From Semisulcospira habei (taxonomy: Eukaryota; Mollusca; Gastropoda; Semisulcospiridae), in contig BTPG01000003.1 in NCBI GenBank assembly GCA_036245525.1, forward strand, positions 206,863,342 through 206,927,341: a stretch of DNA of 64,000 nucleotides. Reading direction: 5' to 3'. The stretch's first letter is position 1. Each line of letters begins with the position of its first letter. The notes beneath the pieces were generated by a model. The model was not told where the DNA came from, made no database searches, and was given only the letters and a program-made list of their open reading frames with translations. A program made the position numbers and the translations under genes. This document shows positions 21,686 to 34,443 of this stretch, piece after piece.

Positions 21686-22638
21686 CTCAGAGCATGGAAT
21701 TACTCGTACTAAAAAAAGAGGAAAACCCCTTTTCACTAGGGGGTCCGGGGGCATGCCCCCATGGAAAAATTTTGAAAATTTACATTAAAATTTCTTATTT
21801 TTTGGGTGCACTTTTCATTTTTTGTGTCAAAGGTTTAAAAGTTATACTAAAACTTAAAGTATTCAACAGAATATATCCAAATGCTTATTCAAAATACATC
21901 TGAATGTCTTTCATTTTTCATTTTTTTTTTTATTTGAGTTTAATTATATAATATATATACTTTCTTTAATAATCTCTGATTAATTAGCTGTAAGTATGGA
22001 TTCCTTTTCTCTCTTATTTAATACTATGTACCATGGTCACTGAACTGGAGAAAGGTTATACAGATTTTTCAACATAATTTCATCAAACTTTACTGGAAAA
22101 TAATACATTGTAATAAATTTATTCACCATCAAGAGTAATATTTCCAATGGCACTGCTTTTAGCTTTCTTGTGTTTCGCTGTAGACACGTGAGCATCAAGA
22201 GCTACGCGGCCGCGTAGTTAATATCAAACTCTGCGCAGTTCGCGGCAATATGCCTGCCCACAGGCCGCTAACTTGCGAATACACTGAGCGCGGAGCTCGT
22301 CGTTTACGCTTTTCTCGAGCCAAGTCCATCTCCAAATATTCTTGGCTCCAGAATCGTCTATTCTGTCTCTGCATTTAAGTATTTTCTCTTCGCCATATTT
22401 TGACCAGACTACGACTACTACCACTGAAGACCGGAAGCGACCTGTGCGAGCTAAAGCTAATGCCTCGCTCAATTTTTAATACGCGATTTGGGGATATCCG
22501 CCACATAAAGATCGCGAAACACGGCATTGGAATAGTGACTTTACGATTTTGTTTTCGGCGGAAATTTTTATTTTCGGTGGAATGGCAGCTTCATTTAAGT
22601 GGAAATCCGCCAAAAAGAGGAAAATTCCATGCTCTGAG
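21686..22638. mobile_element. 953-bp element with 16-bp terminal inverted repeats
   Basis: Perfect 16-bp inverted repeats CTCAGAGCATGGAATT (21686-21701) and its complement (22623-22638) close a unit that interrupts another repeat. Inside is the palindromic-rich stretch GGTCCGGGGGCATGCCCCC (about 21742) and a minus-strand exon-like frame (22095-22472). No clear target duplication is seen, so the class is unknown. Confidence 0.5.
22095..22472 (-). pseudogene. Broken frame with IWRWTWLEK and BED-like finger
   Basis: The open part (22472-22224) includes AKNIWRWTWLEK, an IRKL segment and GQAYC. Reading on with a frame change gives I-N-Y, then ALDAHVSTAKHKKA. Together these follow a C-x2-C ... INY ... 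H-x4-H layout like the BED/C2H2-like N-terminal domains of transposase-related animal proteins. A perfect 16-bp palindrome CTACGCGGCCGCGTAG (22202-22217) sits at the break. The family call is tentative; no catalytic domain is present. Confidence 0.4.
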
Positions 22639-24111
22639 TGCTAGAACTGTTGAAAGAGGTGAGTTTTGAGGGCAGACTGGAAGGAGGAGAGAGAGTGTTT
22701 CTGACAAAGAGAGAGTGGGAGAGTGTTCCAAGTGGATGGACCGTAGACGGAGAAGGAGCGGGGGCCGAAAGTGCTGAGTTTGGTGCGGGGGATGAGGAGG
22801 CGGAGAGGGTCGGAGGCGGAGAGGAGGGGGAGAACTCACAGTCTGTTAATTGTGTTTTATTATTCAAAATGTGTTTGTGTACCAAATTTGTATCACTGAT
22901 GATACGTGATTTTCTTTTTTAAAAGGGGGTTTGGGGGGGGGGGGGGGGGGGGGGAGTGCAATTTCTTGGATTTTTCTTGTTTTACATGTCACACGTGTGC
23001 ACGTTTTAAATCAGTATTAACAGTGTGACTGCAAATTACAGATAAGTGATTGTATAGTGTGTTTTTTTGGGATTTTTTTTTTTTTTTTTTTTTTTTGGGG
23101 GGGGTGGTGGGGGGGGGGGGGGAGGAGGGAGGGGGGGGGGGTGGTTAGTTAATTCAGGTCTCTCTGGTTATGAAATATCATCATGAGGAGTTAATAATAC
23201 TGCAGATACTGCTGACACTAGTGACAGACTCACTGTACTAAATCTGATGGCTGGGTTGTGATAACAGCATATTGGGGGTGGCAGGTTATTGCTAAAAAAT
23301 ATCTTATCATGTTGTGCAATACTGTTCAACTAATCTGGTCAGGATATTGGTAGTTAATGTACTTAATTCAAAGGTATTCATACCACAGTGAATAGGAAGA
23401 TAGAATCCATAAATTTTGCATGGAAATTACAGTCCATGGGAATACTTTTTAATACATTGTACTTCCTAATGTTTATCTTTTTGTATTTTCCAAAAACAAA
23501 GTTACCCATGTTACATGTTTGCAAGTGTATAAACACTTTGGTGAAGTCATTACAAACACGTTGATATGGACCATTCCTGTGGACCTACTAGAAGCTGAGA
23601 TATGACATTCTTGTCACTGTGCCTGTTAGGGCTATCCTTGGATGCCCTCTTTACCCTTCGCAAACTTGCATTGATAGTGGTGTTATTAGGGCTTTAATTT
23701 TAACTTGTATTAACTGACACATCAGGGGGAAAAAAGCAAACTCTATGTAGAAATTTGAGTATACAAAAGAGATTTAGAGTCTGTCAGATGCTGTGGGCAT
23801 GAAATGCCCCTTTTGCATGTAGTTTGGTACTGCTAGCCATTTCACTTGTTTTTCATCAACTTTGGTGTCACAAGACAAAGCAAGATGACTGTGTATGTAG
23901 CAATCATTTGTCTTTATTATTATGTTTGCATGTATAAATAGTACACCATGTGCAAATACTTAACCAATAGTCATAAGTGGTCGATAGATATTTGAGCACA
24001 AACTTGGTCTTTCATTTTAAATGATACTTTAAACCTTCATACTCGCAAACCGTTAAAGATACAACTATGAAATTTTGCACCTGTTTAAATATTAACATTG
24101 TGCATAGGTAC
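22639..24111. other. Spacer with G-rich low-complexity tracts
   Basis: 22639-22850 continues the purine-rich dispersed repeat. Poly(G) tracts lie at 22927-22955 and T/G tracts at 23065-23145. The rest is AT-rich with no supported gene. Confidence 0.6.
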
Positions 24112-24458
24112 ATAGAGATCACATCACGAACAAGGAAGTGGGAAGCAGAATCAGGCAAGCCATCGGGCTATAAAAAGACCTATTAGCCATTGTAAAAGAA
24201 TGCAAACTAAAGTGGTATGGGCATGTCACGCGATCAGCAGGGCTTGCCAAGAAAATCCTGCAAGGCACTGTGCAAGGAGGGCGAAGGAGAGAAAGACTGA
24301 GAAAAAGATGGGAGGACAATATCTCAGAGTGGAAAAGACTGAAGCTGAGCGACACATTAAGAATGGCAGAAAACAAGAGTGGAATGGAGGGAGCTGGTTG
24401 CCAAGTTATCAGTGGTGCCCCAACGGTCGGCAAGACTACGGGATAGATAGATAGGTAC
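24112..24458 (+). mobile_element. LINE-C 3' fragment with (GATA)n tail
   Basis: Translation gives the C-terminal end of a third non-LTR family: KLKWYGHVTRS-like sequence, a stretch matching GLAKKILQGTVQGGRRRERL, then RWEDNISEW, closing in GATAGATAGATAGG (about 24444-24458). There is a stop after the first ~15 codons. Only about 340 bp remain, so it is a 5'-truncated, dead insertion. KWYGHV...WEDNI is a widespread LINE C-terminal signature. The clade is not assigned. Confidence 0.75.
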
Positions 24459-24469
24459 ACCAATTTTAT

Positions 24470-25020
24470 TCCAAACATTTTTATTTCAAATTTTGGCTTG
24501 ACCCACCTACTGTAAGTAAGAAAAAGTAAGTGTTTGTATAAAGAGATTTGTTGTATACATAAGTGTGTACATACTATACTATTACCATTTTTTCGCTTGC
24601 AAATCTCATATTCCTCTGCCACATCAATCTCTATCTTCACGTCTGCTGTCACCACCGAGTCATGTGACTCCATCTTGTGTCCTCAGTAGTGCCCAGAAGC
24701 CCTCAGTTCAGTTCAAATCAAGGTGCCTGGTCAACACAAAACACAACACTAGTAGTAGTACATCACACAGGACGGAAATGCAACATGTAATAAACATAAG
24801 AGCTTTCTGCGACCTAGTTTCATATGAACCCTCCAGTACAAAATGACAAGCGCAGTTGGATCACATTGCCAGTTTCAAATAACCTTTAAACTTTAGCCCC
24901 CAGCTGCCTCTGTAATGAAGACACACAGTTCCATGATGATACGTAATACATCACAATCATTTGTTGTAAACAGGAACACAAAATTACACTTTTAGGGCTT
25001 TTAATGTCTTTTGTCCACCA
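24470..25020. other. Spacer, one weak exon-like frame
   Basis: A minus-strand frame from 24673 begins MESHDSVVTADVKIEIDVAE and could be a short coding exon ending near 24590 at a GT. It has no recognisable domain or partner exon, so I do not call a gene. Confidence 0.3.
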
Positions 25021-25024
25021 TGAA

Positions 25025-25140
25025 GGTGATTTGAAAAAAAAAGGGGCACCCAATAGGGTCTGAACAAATTTTGATGCCAGCTGGATACAAACCCGCAACA
25101 TCCTGGACAACACTCTACCACTGAGCCACCAAGCTCCCCT
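25025..25140 (-). repeat. tRNA-derived SINE
   Basis: On the minus strand, box A TGGCTCAGTGG (118-128 of the 25,000s) and box B GGTTTGTATCC (25083-25093, one change from consensus at the invariant C) sit at tRNA spacing after a GGGGAGC start. The downstream part ends in a run of T. A degenerate box B and no closed acceptor stem argue for a SINE, not a tRNA gene. Confidence 0.6.
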
Positions 25141-25185
25141 GTTGTAAACAATTTAAATAACATTAATACTAATAGTCTAAACATT

Positions 25186-25395
25186 TTAACTCATTTAGCC
25201 CCAGGACCCTGCCTCAGGAAACAGATAGATCATGATAATTTAAGGGTAGTGCCAGATGTGCTTGGCACCTTCAGGTGCCAAGCTCATCTGTCACTACTCT
25301 TGAATTATCATGATCAATCTATCTACTACAAATGGTATAGTCATTGACAACGCCTCCAAAAGTTTGGAAAGCGGTCATGGGGTTAAGAGGGTTAA
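25186..25395. mobile_element. TTAA-flanked hairpin MITE, copy 1
   Basis: Bounded by TTAA (25186-25189 and 25392-25395). The ends are CTCATTTAGCCCCA and, inverted, CCTCTTAACCCC. The centre is a long hairpin (about 25222-25325) whose arms read TAGATCATGATAATTTAAGGG and complement. TTAA duplication is typical of piggyBac transposases. It shares architecture with the copies at 35407 and 36811. Confidence 0.7.
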
Positions 25396-27029
25396 CTTAA
25401 AGATTCTGTTGTGAAGACATGTTTCATGTTAACACCAGAAAATACTGATACTGCATACATCGTATGAATCTCCTATACCATCTAAGAGCTGTTTGACTAC
25501 TGTACAAAGGTGACTGGGCACAATATGCCTTCATCAACTAGGTGGGATAAACAGCACATTGCGGGCAATTCATCTCACCACCTGTTCCTGTGGATGTAAC
25601 AAGATTGGGACAGCCTACAACCCTCCCAATCTTGTGCGGGCAGCAAGGCCGTTACATCCCTTGCAAATCTGTCACTATAGTATTATTAACGGGATGTTTT
25701 CTACTTTATGTTTGACAACCTGGTCATCCTTCTGTAGTTACAGAGGGGAAAGTGGGGGAGAGGTCGCTGGAGATGACTTGCTTTTATCACTCTATTACAA
25801 CATGCTTTCCTCTAGTATTTTAAATTGTCTCTCATCAGGACAGACAGCACAACAAAAATATTCATCCAAGCCACTCTACAGTCCATACACACAACCATAA
25901 CATCAGTACTGAATGCAAAGCTGTACTGAACAACAATAAGATTACATTTTACAACTATACAAGGCAGTTGGGTGTGGTAGGGTGAGGTTGGTGTCATCAT
26001 ATAACCTTCAAAACTTTATTACAGATTTGTGAACATTTTACTGGCCTGTGTTCCTAACCCTTTGGATGTCAGCAGCAACTTTAGTTGGAATGTTTTACTT
26101 TTAGTCCTGCAGGAATCATTGCAACTAACAGTAACACAGCTACCAATACCCCAAGCACCGTGTATGTGTGTGTGTGTTTGTGACGGTGACTAAAGCTGTG
26201 TTTGTGGGCGGACGAGCTAGAAATTGTACTTTTTAGGATATAATTATTATTAAGATTTACTAAAGGTAGTTTGGGAAATTTCTTATTATTAGACTACACA
26301 TGGACGAAAAAAAAAGTTTTTTCCATGAAAACCGGTTGATCGGCATTTTACTCGGTCATTTTTTTTTTCTTATTCTTACTAAATATTTTGCATACAGTTA
26401 ATAATAATACTGTTAATAATAATAATTATGTGCAAATTATACCACACCAAATCACCAGAATCAACGATAAGTGTTACAAAAGTCATACTATACACATGTA
26501 TGCACAATCACACACTACCTTTATACCATTTTAAGCTATGCGCACACATACACACACAAACTGAAGCCAAAAAACCATCCCCCAAATTTATGGTATTTTG
26601 ATGGTGCTTTTGTGCCACTACGATGGTGCTACACAGTCAACAAAGGGAAGACCAAAGATCAAGGGTGTATAAAATGAAATGAGTTAATGATAATTCAGTA
26701 AGATTTCTATGTGTACTACAACTTGCATGCAGTCACTGATGTCCATAAACGCGGTTGTTGAATTTTGTGCCATCAAAGACCAGACGCCATTTTTACGGAA
26801 GCTTTTAATAAAGGGACATTACCTAGTTTGCTGGAGGTCAACTCGCCCCAAAATGAACTCGCACCAGGTAGAAGGTCAGCTATCTATCGGTAGCAGTTAA
26901 CTCGCCCTAAAAGTTTTATCTAATTTAAGGGTCTAGCCTCCTACCTTCTTTTTTTTTCTTTCTTATGCCTGCGAACATATTGTGCTGTTTACGTATTTGT
27001 AATTAGACCACTGCAGCCAAGAAAGCTAC
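25396..27029. other. AT-rich spacer
   Basis: No gene supported. It contains a short (GT)n run at 26164-26180 and three AACTCGCC-type motifs (26850-26910) that look repetitive. Confidence 0.6.
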
Positions 27030-29392
27030 CAGTTGTAACGTCTCATCGTGTCACTGGACTCTGGCGGGCTGCGGCCCGGCCCAGGAACGCAACAGCTTCT
27101 CCACCAAAATCTCCTTCACGCGCAGGTTTTATGCATGGATCTTCATCTTCACCAAATCTGCTTCTTCATCTTCTTTTTTCTTCTGCCTCCTCCAGAAGCC
27201 CTGCGGCGATGGGGAACGGGCGAACCGACAGGTCGGGTTACTACTGCGGGGAGTCGTACGTAGGCGGCCTGTGGACCAGTGGTCGCTCTTCCCTGTACCA
27301 GGGGCAGCAGGGAAGTTCGGCAGCATCCCAGGCGACTGAGCAGCCCTCTTCAGGACAGCACTGCTCACCCTAGTAAGGGAGGGAACTAGAATAGGAGTTC
27401 CAAACATTGCCTGCCCTACACAAAACCGGTCAGCTTACCGCGGCTGGGGGTTTAACCCTTTTATGCGGTCGAAAAGAAAAATGACAAAGAAAGAAACTTA
27501 TTCTCTGTACGTTGAACGTACGAACCCTGTTGGACAGAGACCGCACTGTAGAACAGCAATCGTAGCCAGGAAAAAATACAAGATCGACATTGCGGCTCTT
27601 AGTGAGACCAGATTTGGTGACGAAGGCTATATCACTCTGTGAACCTGAGGGTGGGTACACCTTTCTGGAAGGGCAAAGCTGAGAACGAGAACAGGATACA
27701 CGGAGTTGGCTTCGCCATCCGCACCACGCTCCTCCGACAGCTGCCTTCTCTTCCCACTGGCACCAGCGAACGAGTGATGAAGCTCCGTTTCCCCATCTCC
27801 CATACCCGACATGTCACTATCATCAGCGCCTATGCTCCGACACTCACCAACGCCGATGACGACAAGGAGGCGTTCAATGAGAGCTCGAGTCCCTCCTGAA
27901 GTCCACCTCTGCAAGTGACAAACTCAGTCATCGTGCTTGGTGACTTAATGCTCGAGTTGGGTGCGAATGTGACTGCTGGGAAGGAGTGAGGGGCCCACAC
28001 GGGCTGGGCAAGATGAACAGCAATGGGCTGCTGCGGCTCTCACATTGTGCGCTGAGAATGAACTCGCCATCACCAACACTCTCTTCAGGCTGGCTAGTAA
28101 GTACAAGACAACATGGATGCATCCCAGGTCCAAGCAGTGGCATCTCATAGACTATGTCATTGTCCGCCACCGGGATATTCGCGATGTCAGAATCACCAGA
28201 GCCATGAGAGGAGCCGAGTGCTGGACCGACCATCGGCTGGTGCGGTCTGTCCTCAACCTGCACATTGCACCAGCATATAGGAAGAGGCCGAAGCTCACCC
28301 GACCTTCATTCAATCTTGCCAAACTGAAGCGCCCGGATAGGAAAATTCCCAGTCCCACCTTGATGACCTGCTAACTGCCGATGGACCATTGACTGGCAAC
28401 CCAACTTGTGGAACCAGTTCAAGGGGATGGTGACGGAGTCTGCCAAAGACGTGGTTGGACCCAAGCAGATGGTACATCAGGATTGGTTCGATGAGAACAA
28501 TGAAGAGATCAGCAAGCTACTGGAGCAAAATCGCAGTGCCTTCATCGAGTGGCAGAACGACATCAACTCCTTGTCTAAGAAAGACCGCTTCAAACACCTC
28601 CAGAGAAAAGCCCAGAGAGAGCTCCGCAACATGCAGGACACCTGGTGGGACAGCAAAGTAAAAGAACTTCAACACTTGGCTGAATGCAACAACTCCAAGG
28701 AGTTTTTCAGCGCTATGAAAGCTGTCTACGGCCCTGCCAGACCCAGCACAACCCCTCTCTTTTCTTCCGACGGCTTCACCTTGCTGAAGGACAAAGGCAG
28801 CATCACTTAGCGCTGGAGAGAACACTTCTCAAATCTGCTGAACCTGCCTTCCACTGTCGACCCCGCGACCCTGGACATGATTCCTCAAAAGCCGACACTG
28901 GACGACCTTGACCTCCTGCCTACCCTGGACGAGGTCAAGAAAGCGATCAACCAGACTAGCTCCGGCAACGCTGCAGGCACGGACGGCATCCCCGCAGAGC
29001 TCTTCAAAGAAGCTGGACCTGAGACCCTTGACGCCTTCCTCAATATTCTGACATGCATCTGGGCAGAGGAGAACATGCCACAGGAATTTAGAGATGCTAA
29101 AATCGTCTCCCTGTTAAAGAACAAGGGCAGCAAAGCAGACTGTGCCAATTACCGAGGGATCTCACTCTTGTCAATTGATGGCAAGATCCTCGCGAGAGTT
29201 ATCCTAAACCGCCTGATCAGCTCTGTATCTGAGGAAGCACTTCCAGAGGCTCAGTGTGGCTTCAGACCCAGCCGCAGCACAGTCGACATGGTCTTCCCTG
29301 TGAAAAATGCATTGAGCAGCACAGGGACCTCTACGCTGTCTTCATAGACCTGACCAAAGCATTCGACACAGTGAACAGAGAAGCGCTTTGGG
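27030..29392 (+). mobile_element. LINE-B copy 3, endonuclease and N-terminal RT, 3' truncated
   Basis: The leader carries a frame with the CGESYVGGLWTSGR motif. The decayed endonuclease follows: DIAALSETRFGDEG, then a GVGFAIRTTLL segment, SAYAPT, TWMHPRSKQWHLIDYV and the TDHRLV end motif. The linker (28406-28808) and RT lead-in (GNAAGTDGIPAELF, NYRGISLLS, EAQCGFRPSRSTVDM) come next. Frameshifts or stops are frequent (near 27640, 27890, 28370, 28808 and 29325). The LINE ends abruptly in RT motif A at EALWD, where element X3 begins, itself missing its first ~218 bp. Confidence 0.8.
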
Positions 29393-31163
29393 ACGTAGTG
29401 ATTTGAGGGGCACGCTGATTTTGGCTGTGCTTGGGTGTGGGGCTGGTAAGGAATCTGGTTCATAGCCAAAAAATGAGAGTGTCAATGTGCTGTGTTTTTT
29501 GTTTGTTTGTTTGTTTGGTTGGTTGGGTTTTTGTTGTTGTTGTTGTTGTTGTTGTTATTTTGTGCATGGCCATGTGCAGCTGGTGGGCGGTAGTGTTTTT
29601 TAGGAGATTGAAATAATAGGGAATGCCTGGGACCGACTATGGCTAAGAGACTGGACAGTACGGAATGGCACTGTGTTCCGTGGCATGTCATGGGCACCAC
29701 ATGCCATATATGACATTAATCAGAAGAAAGTTTGATGTAACCATATCATTGAGTTTCGGCTTTTTCAGCTGGAAAACTGAGAAAATCATGAATCAAATTT
29801 TGCCAAAAAGTCGCTGCGCATGCAGTTTTATAGGCGTTTGTGCATGTTTTGCGTCGCAACACCCTGTTTACGTGCACTGTGAGCTATGGTTAGCGTGTTT
29901 GTTCATTTATTTTTTGTCTTACAGGTAGTCATGAGTCTGACCTTGAGCTGTGACCTTGACCTTGAAAGGGGTGGGATTTTTGGCGTTCAGTTTGATAAAT
30001 GCTTTTAAAAATGCACTCTTTCAGTTATTGAAGTTGTGGGGTGGGGTGAGTGGGGTAGGGTGGGGGAGAGGGGGGCTTTAGGTCAAACGTTAAGATTAAA
30101 ACTACAATAAAACAGTGTCAGCATGTTCATTTCATCAGACAGCTGACCTCAGAGTGAAATAATCCGCCAAAATAGTGTGACATGCAGAGGTGTTACTTTG
30201 CATGATCCAGCTACACTGGCTGCGTCTGAGGGGTCATTCTGCTGTAATTGTCATTAAGGATGTCTCTGGCGTCTATTCTGAGCTAAACACAAGCACTTTT
30301 ACACTGCGTAAAGCTCATTTGAGTGCATTGTTATGGGACCAGCAGTTGCGGCCACCAGTACAGACTTTTACAGGAGTGTTCACAGGTTTGGCACACACAT
30401 GCCTGCTGCATTTGCAACATGTATGAGGTCTTTTGAGACTCTGACAAGTGTGTTTTATATAAAAATGAACTGTACATAACCATTTTTCCCTGCTACCTCC
30501 TAAATAAGCACTCCAGACACTTGTTTGGGTATGCGGTGTGTCCAGCGAAGCATAGTTTTGGCTGTTTTGTGTAGTCTTTTGTCTGTGGGTTAGTTCAGTA
30601 GACTTAACGCCTTAATTGCACAGCTGTTTTATGGCCCCTTTTACCTCAGGAAAAGATTGCAGCTGGTTACAGGCCTCTTCCTGTTTGTTGTCACCAGACA
30701 ACAGGGTCAATAAGGATGCCTGGGCATTGTCTTTTTGGCTGCCCTGAGATACACAATGAAATGGCCTTGGGTCTGCAAGCTCATTTTTCGTCAATGTCAG
30801 TGTCATGGTGACCTTTTTCAGTTGTCCAGCCCACCAGAAGTCAGTTTGACTGTATTGCATGTGTGTGTAAACTTGGAAAAACAGAAAAAGTAGAGGGGTG
30901 GGTAGTGGAAAAATATGAAAAGAAAACACTTTAATGTGCCTGTGTCTCAAATGCAACATTTTTGAATATCAGATATATATTACTTGATGTACGTGCCAAT
31001 TTTGGAGGCATTCTGACCATATCTAGTCTGTTTTTCATGGCATCAGATATGCATGCTCCAACACGTCAACAGCATAGTGAACGCCACAACAACGCGCTTC
31101 ACATAATTGGCCATAACATAAAGATGCAGCAACATTAAATGATGTCACTTTGGGTTTGACTTA

Positions 31164-34100
31164 CTTACTTACGCCTGTCACCCCTCCCAGGGTATAGGCC
31201 GTCAACGAGAGACCTCCAGTGACTCCTGTCCTGTGCTTCTCCTTCGATTTTACTCCAGGTGGTTCCCAGTCTCTTGATGTCTGCTTGGAGGTCTCGACGC
31301 CAGGTGTTTCTCGGCCTCCCTCTTTTCCTCTTCCCCTCGGGGTTCCAAGACAATGCCTGGCTAGCGATACTGGAAGCTGGCTTTCTCAGACTGTGACCAA
31401 TCCATCCCCATCTTCTTCGCCCAATTTTATTCTCTGCTGTTATCTGCTCTTTTTTCTCCCAGAGTCTGACGTTGCTGATCTTCTCTGGCCAGTGGATTTT
31501 CAAAATTCTTCTAAGGCAACTGTTTATCTGTACTCTGTTGACTGTGGGTTTTGTCAATCTCCACGTCTCTGCTCCATATAGGAGAACTGCTTTTACGTTG
31601 GAGTTGAAATCCAGACTTTGGTGTGTTGTGACAGCTCTCTGGAACTCCACACTTTTTTTCAACTGGAGAAAGGCCGCTCTGGCTTTACCGATTCGTGCTC
31701 TGACTTTTGCATCAGTGCCGCCTTTCTTGTCTATGATGCTCCCGAGGTAGGTGAAGGACTCTACCTCCTCAAACGGGGTGCCAGCAAGCAAGACTGGTTC
31801 TTCCCTGGTTGCGTTCAGCCTCATTGTCTTAGTTTTCTGTTTGTGGATGGTGAGGCCCACTTGGGACGAGATGTCAGCAAGCCTCGTGGTCTTGTCCTGT
31901 ATTTGTTGATGAGTGTGGGACAGTAAAGCCAAGTCGTCTGCAAAATCGAGGTCGTCAAGCTGTGTCCACAGTGTCCACTGTATTCCACTTCGTCTGTGCT
32001 CTGTGGTCCTCTTCATGACCCAGTCTATGGCCAGTAGGAAGAGGAACGGAGACAGCAAACACCCCTGCCTGACACCGGTTCTGACCTGGAGCTCCCTGGT
32101 GAACTGCCCTTCGTGGATCACGCGACATGTATGCCATCGTAGCTGCTCTTGATCAGGCGGACGAGCTTTGTGGGTACACCGTAGTGTCGTAGGAGTTTCC
32201 ACAGAGTCTCTCGGTCCACGCTGTCAAATGCTTTCTCGTAATCCACAAAGTTGACGTACATCGGGGAGCTCCACTCCAGAGACTGTTCCACGATGATGCG
32301 GAGAGTGGCGATCTGGTCTGTACATGATCGTTTTTTCCTGAATCCTGCTTGCTGGTCTCTCAGCTGGGGGTCAACGGAGCTCTTCATTCTCTCCAGGATG
32401 ATCCTGTTGAAGACTTTTCCTGGTACTGACAGCAAGGTGATTCCTCTGTAGTTGGAACACTTGCTGAGGTCGCCTTTCTTGGAAAGCTTGATTAGGTACC
32501 CCTCCTTCCAGTCAGCTGGCATCACCTCCTCTTCCCAGATCTTTCCAAACAGTGGGTACAGCAGCTCTACTGTTGTCTCTAGGTCTGCTTTCAGTGACTC
32601 CGCTGGGATGCCATCTGGCCCTGCTGCTTTGCCGTTTTTCAAAAACGCTACTGCTCTTCTGATCTCTTCCCGGCTGGGTCTGTCACAGCTGATGGGTAGG
32701 TCGGTCTCTGCTGGCTGGATGTCTGGGGGGTCGGGTGGGCTGGGTCTGTTCAGTAACTCTTCAAAATACTCGGCCCATCTGTCGAGTTGGTCTGCTCTGT
32801 CTGCAATAGGCTTGCCTTCTTTGTCTTTTACTGGTCTTTTTGTATGGCCATACTTGCCCGACAATCTTCTGGTAATGTCGTAGAGCTGTTTTATGTTGCC
32901 GCTGCCTGCTGCCTTTTCTGCCGCTGCTGCCAGGCTGTCTGTGTAGGCTCTCTTGTCTGCTCTGATACTCCCCTTCACCTCGCGGTTGGCTTCCGAGTAT
33001 TCCTCCTGTGCCCTAGCTTTGGCTGCTCTCGTGCGACTGTTGTTGACAACTGCTTTCTTCTGCTTCCTCGCTGCTATCTTCTTCAATTTCTGTGCCGACA
33101 CCCAGTCCTTGTGATGGTGTTTCCTGAACCCTACAGTGTCTTTGCAGGTTGAGTTCAGCGCCTCTCTAACTGCCTTCCACTGCTGCTCTGTGGTGACCGC
33201 CTCCTCTTCATTTACTAGCTCCTGTAGCGCTTGAAACCGGTTGGACAGCACCAGTTTGAACTCTTCTCTCACTCCAGTCTCTCTCAGGAGGCCTACATTA
33301 TAGCGCTGTCTTCTTGTTGTCTCTGTGCGGCTTTTCTTTAACTTGAGCTTTATTCTTAAGGTAAGCAGATGGTGGTCTGAGGCGACATCTGCTCCCCTCC
33401 TCACTCGAACATCTTGGAGGGATCTTCTAAATTTCTTGCTAATGCAGATATGGTCTATTTGGTTCTCTGTAGTATGTTCAGGTGAGACCCAATTTGCTTT
33501 GTGTATTCGTCTGTGTGGGAAGATGCTGCCTCCAATGACAAGTCTGTTTAGAGCACAAAAGTCTACAAACCTCTCCCCGTTCTCACTCATCTCCCCTAGT
33601 CCCTGTTTTCCCATCACCTCTTCGTATCCGGTGTTATCCTCCCCTATTTTGGCATTAAAATCGCCCATGACGATGGTGATGTCTCGCTCCGCACATTTGT
33701 CCACAGCACTCTGGAGTCGGTCGTAGAACTCTTGTTCTCTTCCTCGTCACTGTCATTAGTGGGCGCATAACACTGGATGACGTTCAGCTTGATCTTTTTC
33801 TTGGTTCTAAAGGCTGCTTTGATAATTCTTGGCCCAAGAGGTTCCCAGCCCATCAGCGCTCTCTGTGCTACTGGTGACAGCATGGATGCTACTCCTTGTG
33901 TATGGGGGGCATTCTTCTCTTCATGACCTGAATACAGAATCATCTCCCCACTTAACAGCCTTTTCTGGCCAGACTGCGTCCATCTGGCTTCACTGATACC
34001 TAGCAGGGAAAGGTTGTACTTTTGCATTTCCGCTGCTATCTGGGCGGCCTTGCCGCTCTGGTACATGGTCTTGACGTTCCATGTGCCCATGGTTGTGTCT

Positions 34101-34443
34101 CTCGAGAGAGGTGGCTCGGTCATGTGGCTTCCGAAGACTTCCGGATTTCACCACAGGACGTCATAAATCTTCTGGCAGAAGAACCTTCCTCCTCCAGGAA
34201 AGGAATTGCTGTTTGTCTTTTCGTCGGCGTTTTTGTAGCTATTTCCTTTTTTGCAGAGTGGGGAAGCTACCCCCACGCCCAACCCCCTTACTAGGAGGAC
34301 CAGGGGTTTTCTGTCGGGGTCACCTTCCCTTAGACTATGTTGGTTCACGGCACCTTATTTCATTCGGTGCACCCCTCTCGCTGGGGACCCCCTATCCACC
34401 ACCCAGGGAACGCACCTCAACGCCATATGGTCCCAGCGCGAGG
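31164..34443 (-). mobile_element. LINE-A copy 2, full length, uninterrupted
   Basis: A 3.28-kb LINE-A from the 5' leader (34443) to the TTAC tail (31164). The exact 14-bp target duplication TTGGGTTTGACTTA lies at 31150-31163 and 34444-34457 inside element X3. It gives the uninterrupted structure against which the mini-copy (496-1633) and the split copy (11339-18855) are read. Confidence 0.9.
31165..34123 (-). pseudogene. LINE-A endonuclease-reverse transcriptase ORF, frameshifted
   Basis: The ORF begins near 34123. The endonuclease opens with TMGTWNVKTMYQSG, but the frame slips near 33740 (before the MGDFNAKIG motif, which is in the next frame). RT follows with NGKAAGPDGIP, NYRGITLLS, QAGFRKKRSCTDQ and VDYEKAFDSV. 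A second slip near 32130 precedes RQGCLLSP and the catalytic FADDLALL. Further small indels lie near 31650 (KKSVEFQRAV) and 31530. It ends in the GDRRK tail. At least two frameshifts make it inactive. Confidence 0.85.

Noticed and set aside
27048..27373. Stand-alone gene with CGESYVGGLWTSGR
   Set aside because: Its position directly ahead of the LINE-B endonuclease and the presence of stops mark it as the LINE-B leader region.
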